53,797 nucleotides of DNA, taken from the NCBI GenBank assembly GCA_900315765.1, contig ONAK01000008.1, positions 1 through 53,797 on the forward strand. Direction: 5' to 3'. The stretch's first letter is position 1, and every line of letters begins with the position of its first letter. Below are positions 1 to 8,076 of the stretch, one piece after another. Source of the stretch: an uncultured Prevotella sp. GTDB taxonomy: Bacteria; Bacteroidota; Bacteroidia; Bacteroidales; Bacteroidaceae. The position numbers were made by a program, and so were the translations under genes. The notes under the pieces are model-generated. The model was given only the letters and a program-made list of their open reading frames with translations, was not told the DNA's origin and did not search any database.

Positions 1-867
1 ATATTTCTCGATGCCGATGATGTCGCTGAAATTGACATTCAATAGTACGTGTACTGAAGCATCGGCCATGTCCTCTGACCATAGGAACTCTCTTAATGGC
101 GTTCCTGTTCCCCAAAGTACGACTCGATTATCAAAAATGCCATATTTGGCGAGTTTTGATAAAACCTCGTTGCGATGTGTGATGTGTGATGGCTGATGGC
201 TGAGTAAACCTTCACCGGTGACTCCTTCTACGGGGCGCTTGTTTAAGTCGATGGCTATTTTGTCCCAGGCTCCATCGTGGATGAGCTTGGCCAGATATAT
301 CTTTCGCATCATGGCGGGCATGACGTGAGAGTTCTCTAAGTGGAAATTGTCATTGGGCCCATAGAGATTGGTTGGCATAACGGCAATGTAGTTGGTGCCG
401 TATTGCAGATTGTAGCTCTCGCACATCTTGAGTCCTGCAATCTTGGCGATGGCATACTCTTCGTTGGTGTACTCCAAGGGAGAGGTAAGCAGACAATCTT
501 CCTTCATTGGCTGGGGCGCATTCTTAGGATAAATACAGGTTGATCCCAGGAAAAGCAACTTCTTGACACCATGAGCATAGGCCTCGGAAATGACATTACA
601 CTGAATCTTCATGTTCATCATGATGAAATCAGCACGATAGAGTGAGTTGGCCATGATGCCGCCAACAAATGCAGCTGCGAGTACAACGGCATCGGGGCGC
701 TCTTCGTCGAAGAATTTCTTGACAGCAACCTGGTCGGTCAGGTCAAGTTCTTGATGACTGCGGCCAACCAGATTAGTATATCCTCGCTGGAGCAGGTTAT
801 TCCAAATAGCTGAACCCACAAGTCCGTGGTGTCCCGCTACATATATCTTACTTTCTTTACTGAGCAT
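1..867 (-). CDS. fcl: GDP-L-fucose synthase, 3' end outside window
   Basis: Catalyses the NADPH-dependent epimerase/reductase step that turns GDP-4-keto-6-deoxymannose into GDP-L-fucose in the cytoplasm. The visible 289 residues begin with a Rossmann nucleotide-binding stretch ([12 protein letters not shown], residues 9-20). They continue with GSTCIYP and the short-chain dehydrogenase YAIAK catalytic motif, then [10 protein letters not shown], all typical of the family. The reading frame is open to base 1, so the C-terminus lies beyond the left edge; family members are usually 310-360 residues. The start is the ATG at 867, inside the end of gmd, an 11-base overlap that implies translational coupling. 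It is the last visible gene of the manC-gmd-fcl unit. Identity is very secure; only the end is missing. Confidence 0.95.
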   Translation of the reverse strand, partial: MLSKESKIYVAGHHGLVGSAIWNNLLQRGYTNLVGRSHQELDLTDQVAVKKFFDEERPDAVVLAAAFVGGIMANSLYRADFIMMNMKIQCNVISEAYAHGVKKLLFLGSTCIYPKNAPQPMKEDCLLTSPLEYTNEEYAIAKIAGLKMCESYNLQYGTNYIAVMPTNLYGPNDNFHLENSHVMPAMMRKIYLAKLIHDGAWDKIAIDLNKRPVEGVTGEGLLSHQPSHITHRNEVLSKLAKYGIFDNRVVLWGTGTPLREFLWSEDMADASVHVLLNVNFSDIIGIEKY

Positions 868-1948
868 CGTCCATATGTGCTTTAATGAAGAGTTTCTTTA
901 CGAACTTCATGTCGTGCTGAACCATAATCTTTACAAGATCCTCGAATGAGGTCTTCTGTGGATTCCAGCCTAACTTGGCTTTTGCCTTAGCTGGGTTTCC
1001 AAGCAACTGATCAACTTCGGCAGGACGGAAGTACTTCGGGTCTACCTCAACCAGGGCCTTGCCCGTCTTCTTGTCGTAACCCTTCTCGTCGACTCCGTCA
1101 CCACGCCATTCAAGTTCAATACCAACCTCCTTAAAGGCCAGGGTGGCAAACTCGCGAACAGTATGATATTCACCAGTGGCAATGACAAAGTCATCGGGTT
1201 CTGGCTGCTGAAGGATGAGCCACATGCATTCAATATAATCCTTGGCATATCCCCAGTCGCGCAGTGAGTTCAGGTTGCCAAGATAAAGCTTGTCCTGATA
1301 TCCCTGGGCGATACGTGCTGCAGCAAGGGTAATCTTACGGGTGACGAAAGTTTCGCCACGGCGCTCACTCTCGTGATTGAAGAGGATACCGTTGCAGCAG
1401 AACATATTATATGATTCGCGGTAGTTCTTCATAATCCAGAAACCATAAAGCTTGGCAACTGCGTATGGAGAACGGGGATAGAATGGGGTCGTCTCAGACT
1501 GTGGGACTTCCTGTACCTTACCATAAAGCTCGGATGTAGATGCCTGATAGATGCGGCAAGTATCAGCCAAACCTGCGATGCGAACTGCTTCGAGCAGACG
1601 AAGAACTCCGTTAGCATCAGTATCAGCAGTGTATTCTGGAACATCGAAAGAAACCTTTACATGGCTCTGGGCTGCGAGGTTATAAATCTCGGTTGGGCGG
1701 ATTTTTGAAATGACACGAATGAGTGATGAAGAATCGGTCATGTCGGCCCAATGGAGGTTAACAAGACGGGCTTTCTTCATATCGCGAACCCACTCGTCGA
1801 GATATAGGTGTTCGATACGGGCTGTGTTGAATGATGAAGAACGGCGCATAAGTCCGTGAACCTCATATCCTTTCTCAATTAGAAACTCGGCCAGATATGA
1901 ACCATCTTGACCGGTTATACCAGTGATTAGAGCAACTTTTTTATTCAT
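857..1948 (-). CDS. gmd: GDP-mannose 4,6-dehydratase
   Basis: Converts GDP-D-mannose to GDP-4-keto-6-deoxy-D-mannose, the first committed step to GDP-L-fucose. The protein is 363 residues, the normal length. It shows the extended-SDR motif [14 protein letters not shown] near the N-terminus, YNLAAQSHV, and the catalytic YAVAK. An in-frame extension to 2068 exists, but the ATG at 1948 ([10 protein letters not shown]) places the Rossmann motif at the very N-terminus as in homologues, and the extension would run back into manC. It lies 10 bases after manC and overlaps fcl by 11 bases, so the three genes are one operon. Confidence 0.97.
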   Translation of the reverse strand: MNKKVALITGITGQDGSYLAEFLIEKGYEVHGLMRRSSSFNTARIEHLYLDEWVRDMKKARLVNLHWADMTDSSSLIRVISKIRPTEIYNLAAQSHVKVSFDVPEYTADTDANGVLRLLEAVRIAGLADTCRIYQASTSELYGKVQEVPQSETTPFYPRSPYAVAKLYGFWIMKNYRESYNMFCCNGILFNHESERRGETFVTRKITLAAARIAQGYQDKLYLGNLNSLRDWGYAKDYIECMWLILQQPEPDDFVIATGEYHTVREFATLAFKEVGIELEWRGDGVDEKGYDKKTGKALVEVDPKYFRPAEVDQLLGNPAKAKAKLGWNPQKTSFEDLVKIMVQHDMKFVKKLFIKAHMDDAQ

Positions 1949-1958
1949 TATTACAATA

Positions 1959-3026
1959 TTAATTATTTCCTGAGAATTGTTTGATTCGCTGTTCCTCTGA
2001 TAATTTGCAGATGAGCAGTGTGTCATTGTTTTCGGCAATGATATATCCATCAAGTCCCTGAATAACAACTTTCTTTTCCTGAACGGTGTGGACTATACAG
2101 TTGTGGCTCTCGATAAGATTGATGTCCTCGCCTATGCTTACATTGCCATAAAGGTCTTTCTTGCTTTGCTCATGGAGTGAGCCCCAGGTGCCAAGGTCGC
2201 TCCAGCCGAAGTCTGATGGACATACAAATATCTCTTCTGCCTTCTCCATGATGGCGTAGTCTACAGAGATGTTTTCACATTCTGGGAATAGGCGATTAAC
2301 CTCTTCCTGTTCCTTGTCGGTGCCATAAATGGGGAGCATGGATTCAAAGATCTTTGCCATCGATGGCTGGTAGATACGGAATGCATTGACGATGGTGTTG
2401 ACATTCCAAATGAATATTCCAGCATTCCAGAAGTAATTGTTCTTCTTAATATACGCCTGAGCTGTTTCGAGATTGGGTTTCTCACGGAAGGAATCAACTC
2501 TGAAGATTTCCTTGTTTCGAAGCGAGCTTGTGCTGAGGTCGGCCTGGATGTAGCCATAGCCCGTTTCTGGGCGGTTGGGTTTCATACCGAGGGTTACGAT
2601 GGCGTCGGTCTCGCTTGTGAACTGCATGCACTCCTTGATAACTCGCTGGAATTCAGTCTTGTCGGTGACAATATGGTCGCTTGGAGTTACAATGATGTTG
2701 GCTTTTGGGTCTTTTGACTTAATGCGCCAACTGACGTATGCAATGCATGGTGCTGTGTTTCTACGGCATGGCTCGCAGAGGATGTTTCCTGCTGGCATAT
2801 CAGGCAACTGTTTCCTTACGATGTCCTGATATTTCTGGTTGGTAACAACCCAGATGTTCTCGGGTTTAACCAGATTGCCAAATCTTTCTACTGTTAACTG
2901 AAGTAATGTTTTTCCAACGCCGAGAACATCGATGAACTGCTTCGGGTTCTCGGTAGTGCTCATTGGCCAGAAGCGGCTACCTACGCCGCCTGCCATGATA
3001 ACTAAATGGTTGTTTGTTCTTGCCAT
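1959..3026 (-). CDS. manC: Mannose-1-phosphate guanylyltransferase
   Basis: Makes GDP-mannose from mannose-1-phosphate and GTP. The 355-residue protein has the nucleotidyltransferase signature [14 protein letters not shown] followed by NPKQF. Further on it has VTPSDHIV and FREKPN motifs and [10 protein letters not shown]. It is the short, pyrophosphorylase-only form, without the phosphomannose isomerase domain found in bifunctional enzymes. The start chosen is ATG 3026 (MARTNNHLV), because a -7 box at 3053-3060 makes the longer upstream extension unlikely to be transcribed. It is the first gene of the GDP-fucose operon. Confidence 0.96.
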   Translation of the reverse strand: MARTNNHLVIMAGGVGSRFWPMSTTENPKQFIDVLGVGKTLLQLTVERFGNLVKPENIWVVTNQKYQDIVRKQLPDMPAGNILCEPCRRNTAPCIAYVSWRIKSKDPKANIIVTPSDHIVTDKTEFQRVIKECMQFTSETDAIVTLGMKPNRPETGYGYIQADLSTSSLRNKEIFRVDSFREKPNLETAQAYIKKNNYFWNAGIFIWNVNTIVNAFRIYQPSMAKIFESMLPIYGTDKEQEEVNRLFPECENISVDYAIMEKAEEIFVCPSDFGWSDLGTWGSLHEQSKKDLYGNVSIGEDINLIESHNCIVHTVQEKKVVIQGLDGYIIAENNDTLLICKLSEEQRIKQFSGNN

Positions 3027-3052
3027 AATCGTTGTTTGCTGATAATAATGCG

Positions 3053-3060
3053 CAAAAATA
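3053..3060 (-). promoter_or_regulatory. -7 promoter element for manC-gmd-fcl
   Basis: The minus strand reads TATTTTTG, matching the Bacteroidota -7 consensus TAnnTTTG, 26 bases before the manC ATG. It makes manC-gmd-fcl independent of the dedA operon upstream. Confidence 0.7.
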
Positions 3061-3106
3061 CGAAAAAATATGGAAAACAAACAATTTTTAAGCAAAAAAG
3101 TGCTTT

Positions 3107-3745
3107 TTACGCTGACTTTTCTTGCTTATTGTTAAGTTTCCGCTTGATGACAAAATAGATTACAGCCAAAACAATAAGTCCTAAGATGGCATATTTAATG
3201 TATTCGGCATATTCGCTGATTTTGTCGTTCAATTGATCCTCTGGGACAATGGCATGCAGATACCACCCGAGAATGGCCAATACACTATGCCAACCACCAG
3301 CACCGATGGTTGTGAATAGAATGAATTTGCCGTAATGCATACGAGCAAGACCGGCTGGGATAGAGATGAGGTGGCGGATTACTGGAACAAAACGGCCGGT
3401 AAGTGTGGCTGCTATGCCGTGGTCGTCAAAGTATTTCTCGCTTTTTTCTACTTTCTCTTGGTTGAGAAGGCACATCTTGCCCCATTTACTGTTGGCAAAC
3501 TTGTAGATGACAGGGCGACCAACATACAAAGCAACAAAATAATTGATACTTGCGCCTACGTCGGCTCCGAGGGTGGCGAAGAGTACTACTAAGAATACGT
3601 TAAGTGAACCGCTTGCTGCGTGATAGGCGGCAGGGGTAACTACAAACTCTGATGGTACAGGTACTACTGTGCTCTCTAAAAGCATCAGAAAGAAAATGGT
3701 GGGATACCAACCAAGATAATTGAGAATATTGGTAATAAAATTCAT
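3107..3745 (-). CDS. DedA family membrane protein
   Basis: A 212-residue polytopic inner-membrane protein of the DedA/VTT (SNARE-associated) family. Several members of the family are now assigned to phospholipid or undecaprenyl-phosphate flipping. Visible family features are the early ESTVVPVPSEF stretch, the G-R-F-x-P-x-x-R-H motif (GRFVPVIRHLISIPAG) in the middle, and a final membrane segment near residues 185-202 with a basic tail. It starts 5 bases after the TPR gene and appears to be the last member of the mltG-glnS-TPR-dedA operon. The substrate cannot be read from sequence. Confidence 0.88.
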   Translation of the reverse strand: MNFITNILNYLGWYPTIFFLMLLESTVVPVPSEFVVTPAAYHAASGSLNVFLVVLFATLGADVGASINYFVALYVGRPVIYKFANSKWGKMCLLNQEKVEKSEKYFDDHGIAATLTGRFVPVIRHLISIPAGLARMHYGKFILFTTIGAGGWHSVLAILGWYLHAIVPEDQLNDKISEYAEYIKYAILGLIVLAVIYFVIKRKLNNKQEKSA

Positions 3746-3750
3746 ATTAA

Positions 3751-5175
3751 TTAATCGTTTAGATGTTCTATTGCGTAATCGTAATAATCTTTAGGGCTTA
3801 AGTCCTCAGGAAAGAATTCGCCTAATACGGCTTTTGCTTCTATTGGGTTGCATTCGCAGGCCTTTTTTAGATAGTACAGAAACTCGTCATCTTTCTTTAA
3901 GTCATTGCAGCATAGGGCGAAATATGCATAACCTTCGTCCCAGTTCTGATCTACGTTCTTAAAAAACTCCGAGTATAACTTGTATGCATAATTCAAATGC
4001 ATATTGTCGTGGTAGGAGATGATGATCTTGAGTTGAATTTTGGAATCATTGTTTGATGCTTTCAATGCTTTGTTAAACTCTTTTTTTGCATCTTCATCTT
4101 TTTTGTGAGACAAGAGAATATGACCTCTCGTTACCAGCATGTGAGCATGGTCGCAATCCAGTTTGTCGGTCATGTCAATACACCACAAGGATTGCTCGAG
4201 GTTGCCGGTCTTGTTATATGCGAATGCCATCTCCTGATAAATGTCAGGTAGATATACTGAGTCAACAGGTGCTACGCTTATAGCCTTTTTCAATTGAAAA
4301 ATACTCTCTTCGAACTTTCCCTTGTTGATGAGACAAAGGGCCTGTTGGAGATAGCCGAATTCGTCGTTGGGCATCTTTTCAGAGTATTTCTTGAAATATT
4401 CAAAGGCCTCATCATAGTTACCTATGGTATAAAGGGTGTTCGCTTTCGACATCAACCCGTCGGCATCGTTAGGGTCGATGGCAATGGCATATTCGCTACT
4501 GGTGAGTGCTGCATTATAATCTTCTTTCATGTATTGCACCCCAGCTAAAGCATTCCAGTAATTTGCGGAATAGGGGTTCTTGTCGAGAAGTTCATTGAAT
4601 AGTTTCTCGCTATCTTTATACTTGCCTAAACCAAACAGTGTGCGAGCCATAAGCTCCTTGAAACCTTCAGATTCAGTGCCAGTGATGCGGGCTATCCATT
4701 CGAATGCCTTGATGAACTGACTGTATTCCAGATAAAGTTCTACGACGTCTTTAATATAGTCGGCATATTCTTCTTGAGGTACCTGGTTTTTGAAGTATTC
4801 CAAGAGGATAGCATCTGCTTTGTCTACATTGTTCTTCTGAATAAGAACCTCGGCTTGGAGATATATCGCCTCAAGACTGTCGAGGGCCTCAATCTTGGCG
4901 GCATAGGACTCTACGGTTTCAAAGTCTTTGGCTTCTAATGCCTCCTTTGCTTTATATAACATCGGGCCTAAAGCCTCGGGGTTGTATTCCATAGCCAAAG
5001 AGATGGCCTCTTCAGCTTCTTCGTCGCGATTGTAGAAATGATAATATGCAGCTATGTCAGCCAAGTCGTCGGCGTCCATATAGATGCGTCCGCCCGACTT
5101 GACTGACTCTTCGTATTGTCTGAGGATTTCCTTGAATTCCTCGTTGTCAAAATACTCTTTATCTCCTTCTGTCAC
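3751..5175 (-). CDS. Tetratricopeptide-repeat protein
   Basis: A 474-residue protein built almost wholly of TPR-type helix pairs. Repeated patterns such as ANYWNALAGVQYMKEDYNAA and ADGLMSKANTLYTIGNYDEA run from about residue 35 to the C-terminus. No signal peptide, lipobox or membrane segment is visible, so it is probably cytoplasmic. It is very acidic. Its ATG overlaps the glnS stop by 4 bases (ATGA), so translation is coupled to glutaminyl-tRNA synthetase. TPR proteins scaffold protein interactions; the partner is not evident. Homologues beside glnS are likely in related Bacteroidales, but I cannot check this here. Confidence 0.85.
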   Translation of the reverse strand: MTEGDKEYFDNEEFKEILRQYEESVKSGGRIYMDADDLADIAAYYHFYNRDEEAEEAISLAMEYNPEALGPMLYKAKEALEAKDFETVESYAAKIEALDSLEAIYLQAEVLIQKNNVDKADAILLEYFKNQVPQEEYADYIKDVVELYLEYSQFIKAFEWIARITGTESEGFKELMARTLFGLGKYKDSEKLFNELLDKNPYSANYWNALAGVQYMKEDYNAALTSSEYAIAIDPNDADGLMSKANTLYTIGNYDEAFEYFKKYSEKMPNDEFGYLQQALCLINKGKFEESIFQLKKAISVAPVDSVYLPDIYQEMAFAYNKTGNLEQSLWCIDMTDKLDCDHAHMLVTRGHILLSHKKDEDAKKEFNKALKASNNDSKIQLKIIISYHDNMHLNYAYKLYSEFFKNVDQNWDEGYAYFALCCNDLKKDDEFLYYLKKACECNPIEAKAVLGEFFPEDLSPKDYYDYAIEHLND

Positions 5176-6923
5176 TTCTTCCAGGTATCCTTAAGTCCTA
5201 CTGTCTTATTGAAGATAGGCTTCTCGGCAGTTGAGTCGGTATCGGGGGTGAAGTATCCAATACGCTGGAACTGCAGATAGGTGAGTGGCTTCATATTGGC
5301 TGCGAATGGCTCGATGTAGCACTTCTTAATGATGTGCAGAGAATCAGGGTTGATGATCTCCTTCATGGCAGTTACTGCATCGCAATTCTTCTCTTCGCGG
5401 ATAGCTGCCATATCGTCGCGAGGATTCTCAACCTTCCAGAGACGATCGTAGAGGCGAACCTCAGCCTCAACAGCATGTTTGCAACTTACCCAGTGAAGAG
5501 TCTTGCCCTTAATCTTGCGGTTTGAACCAGGAAGACCGCTGCGTGACTCTGGGTCGTAGGTACAGTATATGGTGGTAACATCGCCATTCTCATCCTCATC
5601 GCAGGGATGGTCCTCGTTACATTTTATAATGTATGCGTTCTTGAGACGAACCTCCTTACCTGGAGCCAGACGCATAAACTTCTTTTCGGCCTCCTTCATG
5701 AAATCATCGCGCTCAATCCAGAGCTCACGGGTGAACTCTACGGTATGGGTTCCGTCGGCCTCGTTTTCTGGGTTGTTGACAGCAGTGAGCTGCTCAATCT
5801 GATCCTCAGGGTAGTTGGTGATAACAACCTTTACTGGGTCGAGGACTGCACTAACACGGATGGCGCGGGCATTGAGATCGTCGCGGACAGCGCTCTCAAG
5901 AAGAGCCATATCATTAAGGGCATCGATTTTGGTGTAGCCAATCTTATCGATGAACTTGATGATACTTTCAGGGCTGTAACCACGGCGACGGAATCCGCAG
6001 ATAGTCGGCATACGTGGGTCATCCCAACCGCTTACCAGACCATTCTGGACTAATGCCAGCAGATTACGCTTTGACATCAGGGTGTAGTTGAGGTTCAACT
6101 TGTTGAACTCGGTCTGGCGTGGGCGGTTGTCCTCGATATTGTCGGTCTCGCCCTTCCATTCCTTCATCCATGTAACAAACAGGTCGTAAAGGGGACGGTG
6201 TTCTACAAACTCAAGGGTACACCATGAATGGGTTACTCCCTCAAGATAGTCGCTCTGGCCATGGGTGAAATCATACATGGGGTAGGCGTTCCACTTATTG
6301 CCAGTACGGATATGGGGGATGTTGAGTACACGGTAGATAAGTGGGTCGCGGAACAGCATGTTAGGATGGGCCATATCAATCTTGGCGCGCAATACAAGTG
6401 TTCCAGGTTCGCACTTACCGCTGTTCATGAACTCAAAGAGCTTGAGGTTTTCCTCAACAGGACGATCGCGGAAAGGACTGTTGGTACCAGGACTTGTGGT
6501 GGTTCCCTTCTGCTGGGCAATGACTTCTGCGCTCTGCTCGTCAACATAGGCACGTCCCTGTTTGATGAGCCATACGGCAAAGTCCCAAAGCTCCTGGAAA
6601 TAGTCGCTGGCGTAGTAAACGTTTGCCCACTTGAAGCCAAGCCACTTGATATCGTTCTCGATGCTCTCGATATATTCTGTATCTTCCTTTATTGGATTCG
6701 TATCGTCGAAACGCAGGTTGCACTGACCGCCATATTTCTGGGCAAGTCCGAAGTCGATGGCAATAGCCTTGGCATGGCCGATATGCAGATAGCCGTTTGG
6801 TTCTGGTGGAAAACGGGTCTGCATTCTGCCTCCGTTCTTACCTTCGGCCAGATCATTGATAACCTTCTGCTCAATGAAGCTAACCGACTTCTTCTCACTT
6901 TCGTTCTTAATAATCTCTTCCAT
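5172..6923 (-). CDS. glnS: Glutaminyl-tRNA synthetase
   Basis: Class I aminoacyl-tRNA synthetase charging tRNA-Gln with glutamine. The 583-residue protein has the HIGH-type motif PEPNGYLHIGHAK near residues 41-53, the KMSKS-type motif LMSKRNL near residue 283, and FDDTNP and WCTLEFVEHR motifs specific to GlnRS over GluRS. The anticodon-binding beta-barrel region follows to the C-terminus. Length is close to the E. coli enzyme (about 554) with a modest extension. It begins 29 bases after the mltG stop with no obvious promoter in that gap and overlaps the TPR gene by 4 bases. Confidence 0.97.
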   Translation of the reverse strand: MEEIIKNESEKKSVSFIEQKVINDLAEGKNGGRMQTRFPPEPNGYLHIGHAKAIAIDFGLAQKYGGQCNLRFDDTNPIKEDTEYIESIENDIKWLGFKWANVYYASDYFQELWDFAVWLIKQGRAYVDEQSAEVIAQQKGTTTSPGTNSPFRDRPVEENLKLFEFMNSGKCEPGTLVLRAKIDMAHPNMLFRDPLIYRVLNIPHIRTGNKWNAYPMYDFTHGQSDYLEGVTHSWCTLEFVEHRPLYDLFVTWMKEWKGETDNIEDNRPRQTEFNKLNLNYTLMSKRNLLALVQNGLVSGWDDPRMPTICGFRRRGYSPESIIKFIDKIGYTKIDALNDMALLESAVRDDLNARAIRVSAVLDPVKVVITNYPEDQIEQLTAVNNPENEADGTHTVEFTRELWIERDDFMKEAEKKFMRLAPGKEVRLKNAYIIKCNEDHPCDEDENGDVTTIYCTYDPESRSGLPGSNRKIKGKTLHWVSCKHAVEAEVRLYDRLWKVENPRDDMAAIREEKNCDAVTAMKEIINPDSLHIIKKCYIEPFAANMKPLTYLQFQRIGYFTPDTDSTAEKPIFNKTVGLKDTWKK

Positions 6924-6952
6924 ATCTGTTTTACTTTTTTACTTTCTTACCT

Positions 6953-7984
6953 TTACTTAATACCTTTCTCGTTTAATGCTTTAGAATATTTTGCAGCGTT
7001 CTTCAGGTGCTCCTGATAGGTCTTTGCAAAATTGTGAGTGCCCGAGAAATCTTCTTTGGCACACATATACAGATAATCGTGGGCAGTACGGTTAAGTACG
7101 GCATCGATACCTGCCACAGATGCAATCTTGATCGGTCCTGGTGGTAGTCCTGTATTCTTATAAGTATTGTAAGGACTGTCGAACTGTAGCATGTTGTGGT
7201 ATATGCGTTTCAAAGCAAAATCCTTAAGTGCAAACTTGATAGTAGGATCGGCCTGAAGTGGCATTCCTTCCTTGAGTCTGTTAATATACATACCCGCAAT
7301 CATCGGCTTCTCGGCATTGTTGGCGGTCTCTTCATCGATGATACTGGCTATCGTGCAGACCTCTTCCTTGCTCAGACCGAGAGCATCAGCCTTGATAGTG
7401 CGCTGAGCATTCCAGAAGTTTTCATTCTCTTTCTTCATACGCTTCATCAGATTCTCGATAGAGATATTCCAATATACCTCGTATGTATTAGGAATAAACA
7501 AGCAGGCTATCGTTGCTGTGTCATATCCCTGCTGGGCACAGAACGATGAGTCGTTAAACAGAATAGCTACAGCAACGCTGTCCATCATCAGCTTTCTTGA
7601 AAGATAGCCAGCAAGTCGGTCCATTGTACGACTCTCAGGAATGGTGAGTCTTACGGGATCCTGATGGCCGTTCTTCAGGTTGCGGAAAACACGGATGGTA
7701 CTCTGTTCGGGAGTGATGGCATAGCGTCCGCTACGAATCTTGTCAGAATAACCTCCATGTCGTGATAGCATTTTGAATGCTACGAGACCGTGATATGATG
7801 CTATGGGCTCCAGTTTTACGCATACTGAATCCAGATTGTCGTTGTCGTCGATATATACATACTCTGTAGTGCTGAGTTTTGAAAAACTCCCTACAAAATA
7901 GTAATATGCGATGCATAAGATTCCTAACACGCATATGGCAATAGGAACCAGATACTTTGACTTTTTAAACCAATTCATCTTCAT
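6953..7984 (-). CDS. mltG: Endolytic murein transglycosylase, MltG/YceG family
   Basis: Cleaves nascent peptidoglycan strands at the inner membrane and is thought to set glycan chain length. The 343-residue protein has a short basic N-terminus, one membrane segment at about residues 10-31, then the YceG domain with FIPNTYEVYW, ASIIDEETA and the INRLKEGMPLQADPTIKFAL block characteristic of the family. The usual acidic motif reads IIDEET, with Asp at its first acidic position. The start is ATG 7984; the longer frame to 8005 would begin only a few bases from the -7 box at 8003-8010. It is the first gene of the mltG-glnS-TPR-dedA unit and is divergent from malQ. Confidence 0.93.
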   Translation of the reverse strand: MKMNWFKKSKYLVPIAICVLGILCIAYYYFVGSFSKLSTTEYVYIDDNDNLDSVCVKLEPIASYHGLVAFKMLSRHGGYSDKIRSGRYAITPEQSTIRVFRNLKNGHQDPVRLTIPESRTMDRLAGYLSRKLMMDSVAVAILFNDSSFCAQQGYDTATIACLFIPNTYEVYWNISIENLMKRMKKENENFWNAQRTIKADALGLSKEEVCTIASIIDEETANNAEKPMIAGMYINRLKEGMPLQADPTIKFALKDFALKRIYHNMLQFDSPYNTYKNTGLPPGPIKIASVAGIDAVLNRTAHDYLYMCAKEDFSGTHNFAKTYQEHLKNAAKYSKALNEKGIK

Positions 7985-8002
7985 AATCTTGAAAAAACGC
8001 TG

Positions 8003-8010
8003 CAAAGTTA
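8003..8010 (-). promoter_or_regulatory. -7 promoter element for mltG operon
   Basis: The minus strand reads TAACTTTG, with 18 bases between it and the mltG ATG at 7984. This gives a very short leader and supports the shorter mltG start. It sits back to back with the malQ promoter. Confidence 0.7.
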
Positions 8011-8052
8011 CAAAAATCTCTTCACTCTTATCGCTAATTTCTCATTTTTTTG

Positions 8053-8060
8053 TATCTTTG
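8053..8060 (+). promoter_or_regulatory. -7 promoter element for malQ
   Basis: TATCTTTG, with 16 bases between it and the malQ ATG. The divergent mltG -7 box is 42 bases away, so the upstream elements of the two promoters interleave. Confidence 0.75.
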
Positions 8061-8076
8061 CCCTAAAATATAGCTT

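Noticed and set aside
6228-7016. 262-codon plus-strand frame opposite glnS and mltG
   Set aside because: Shadow frame: the minus strand holds intact glnS with all class I motifs, and the frame has no promoter, no start context and no recognisable domain.
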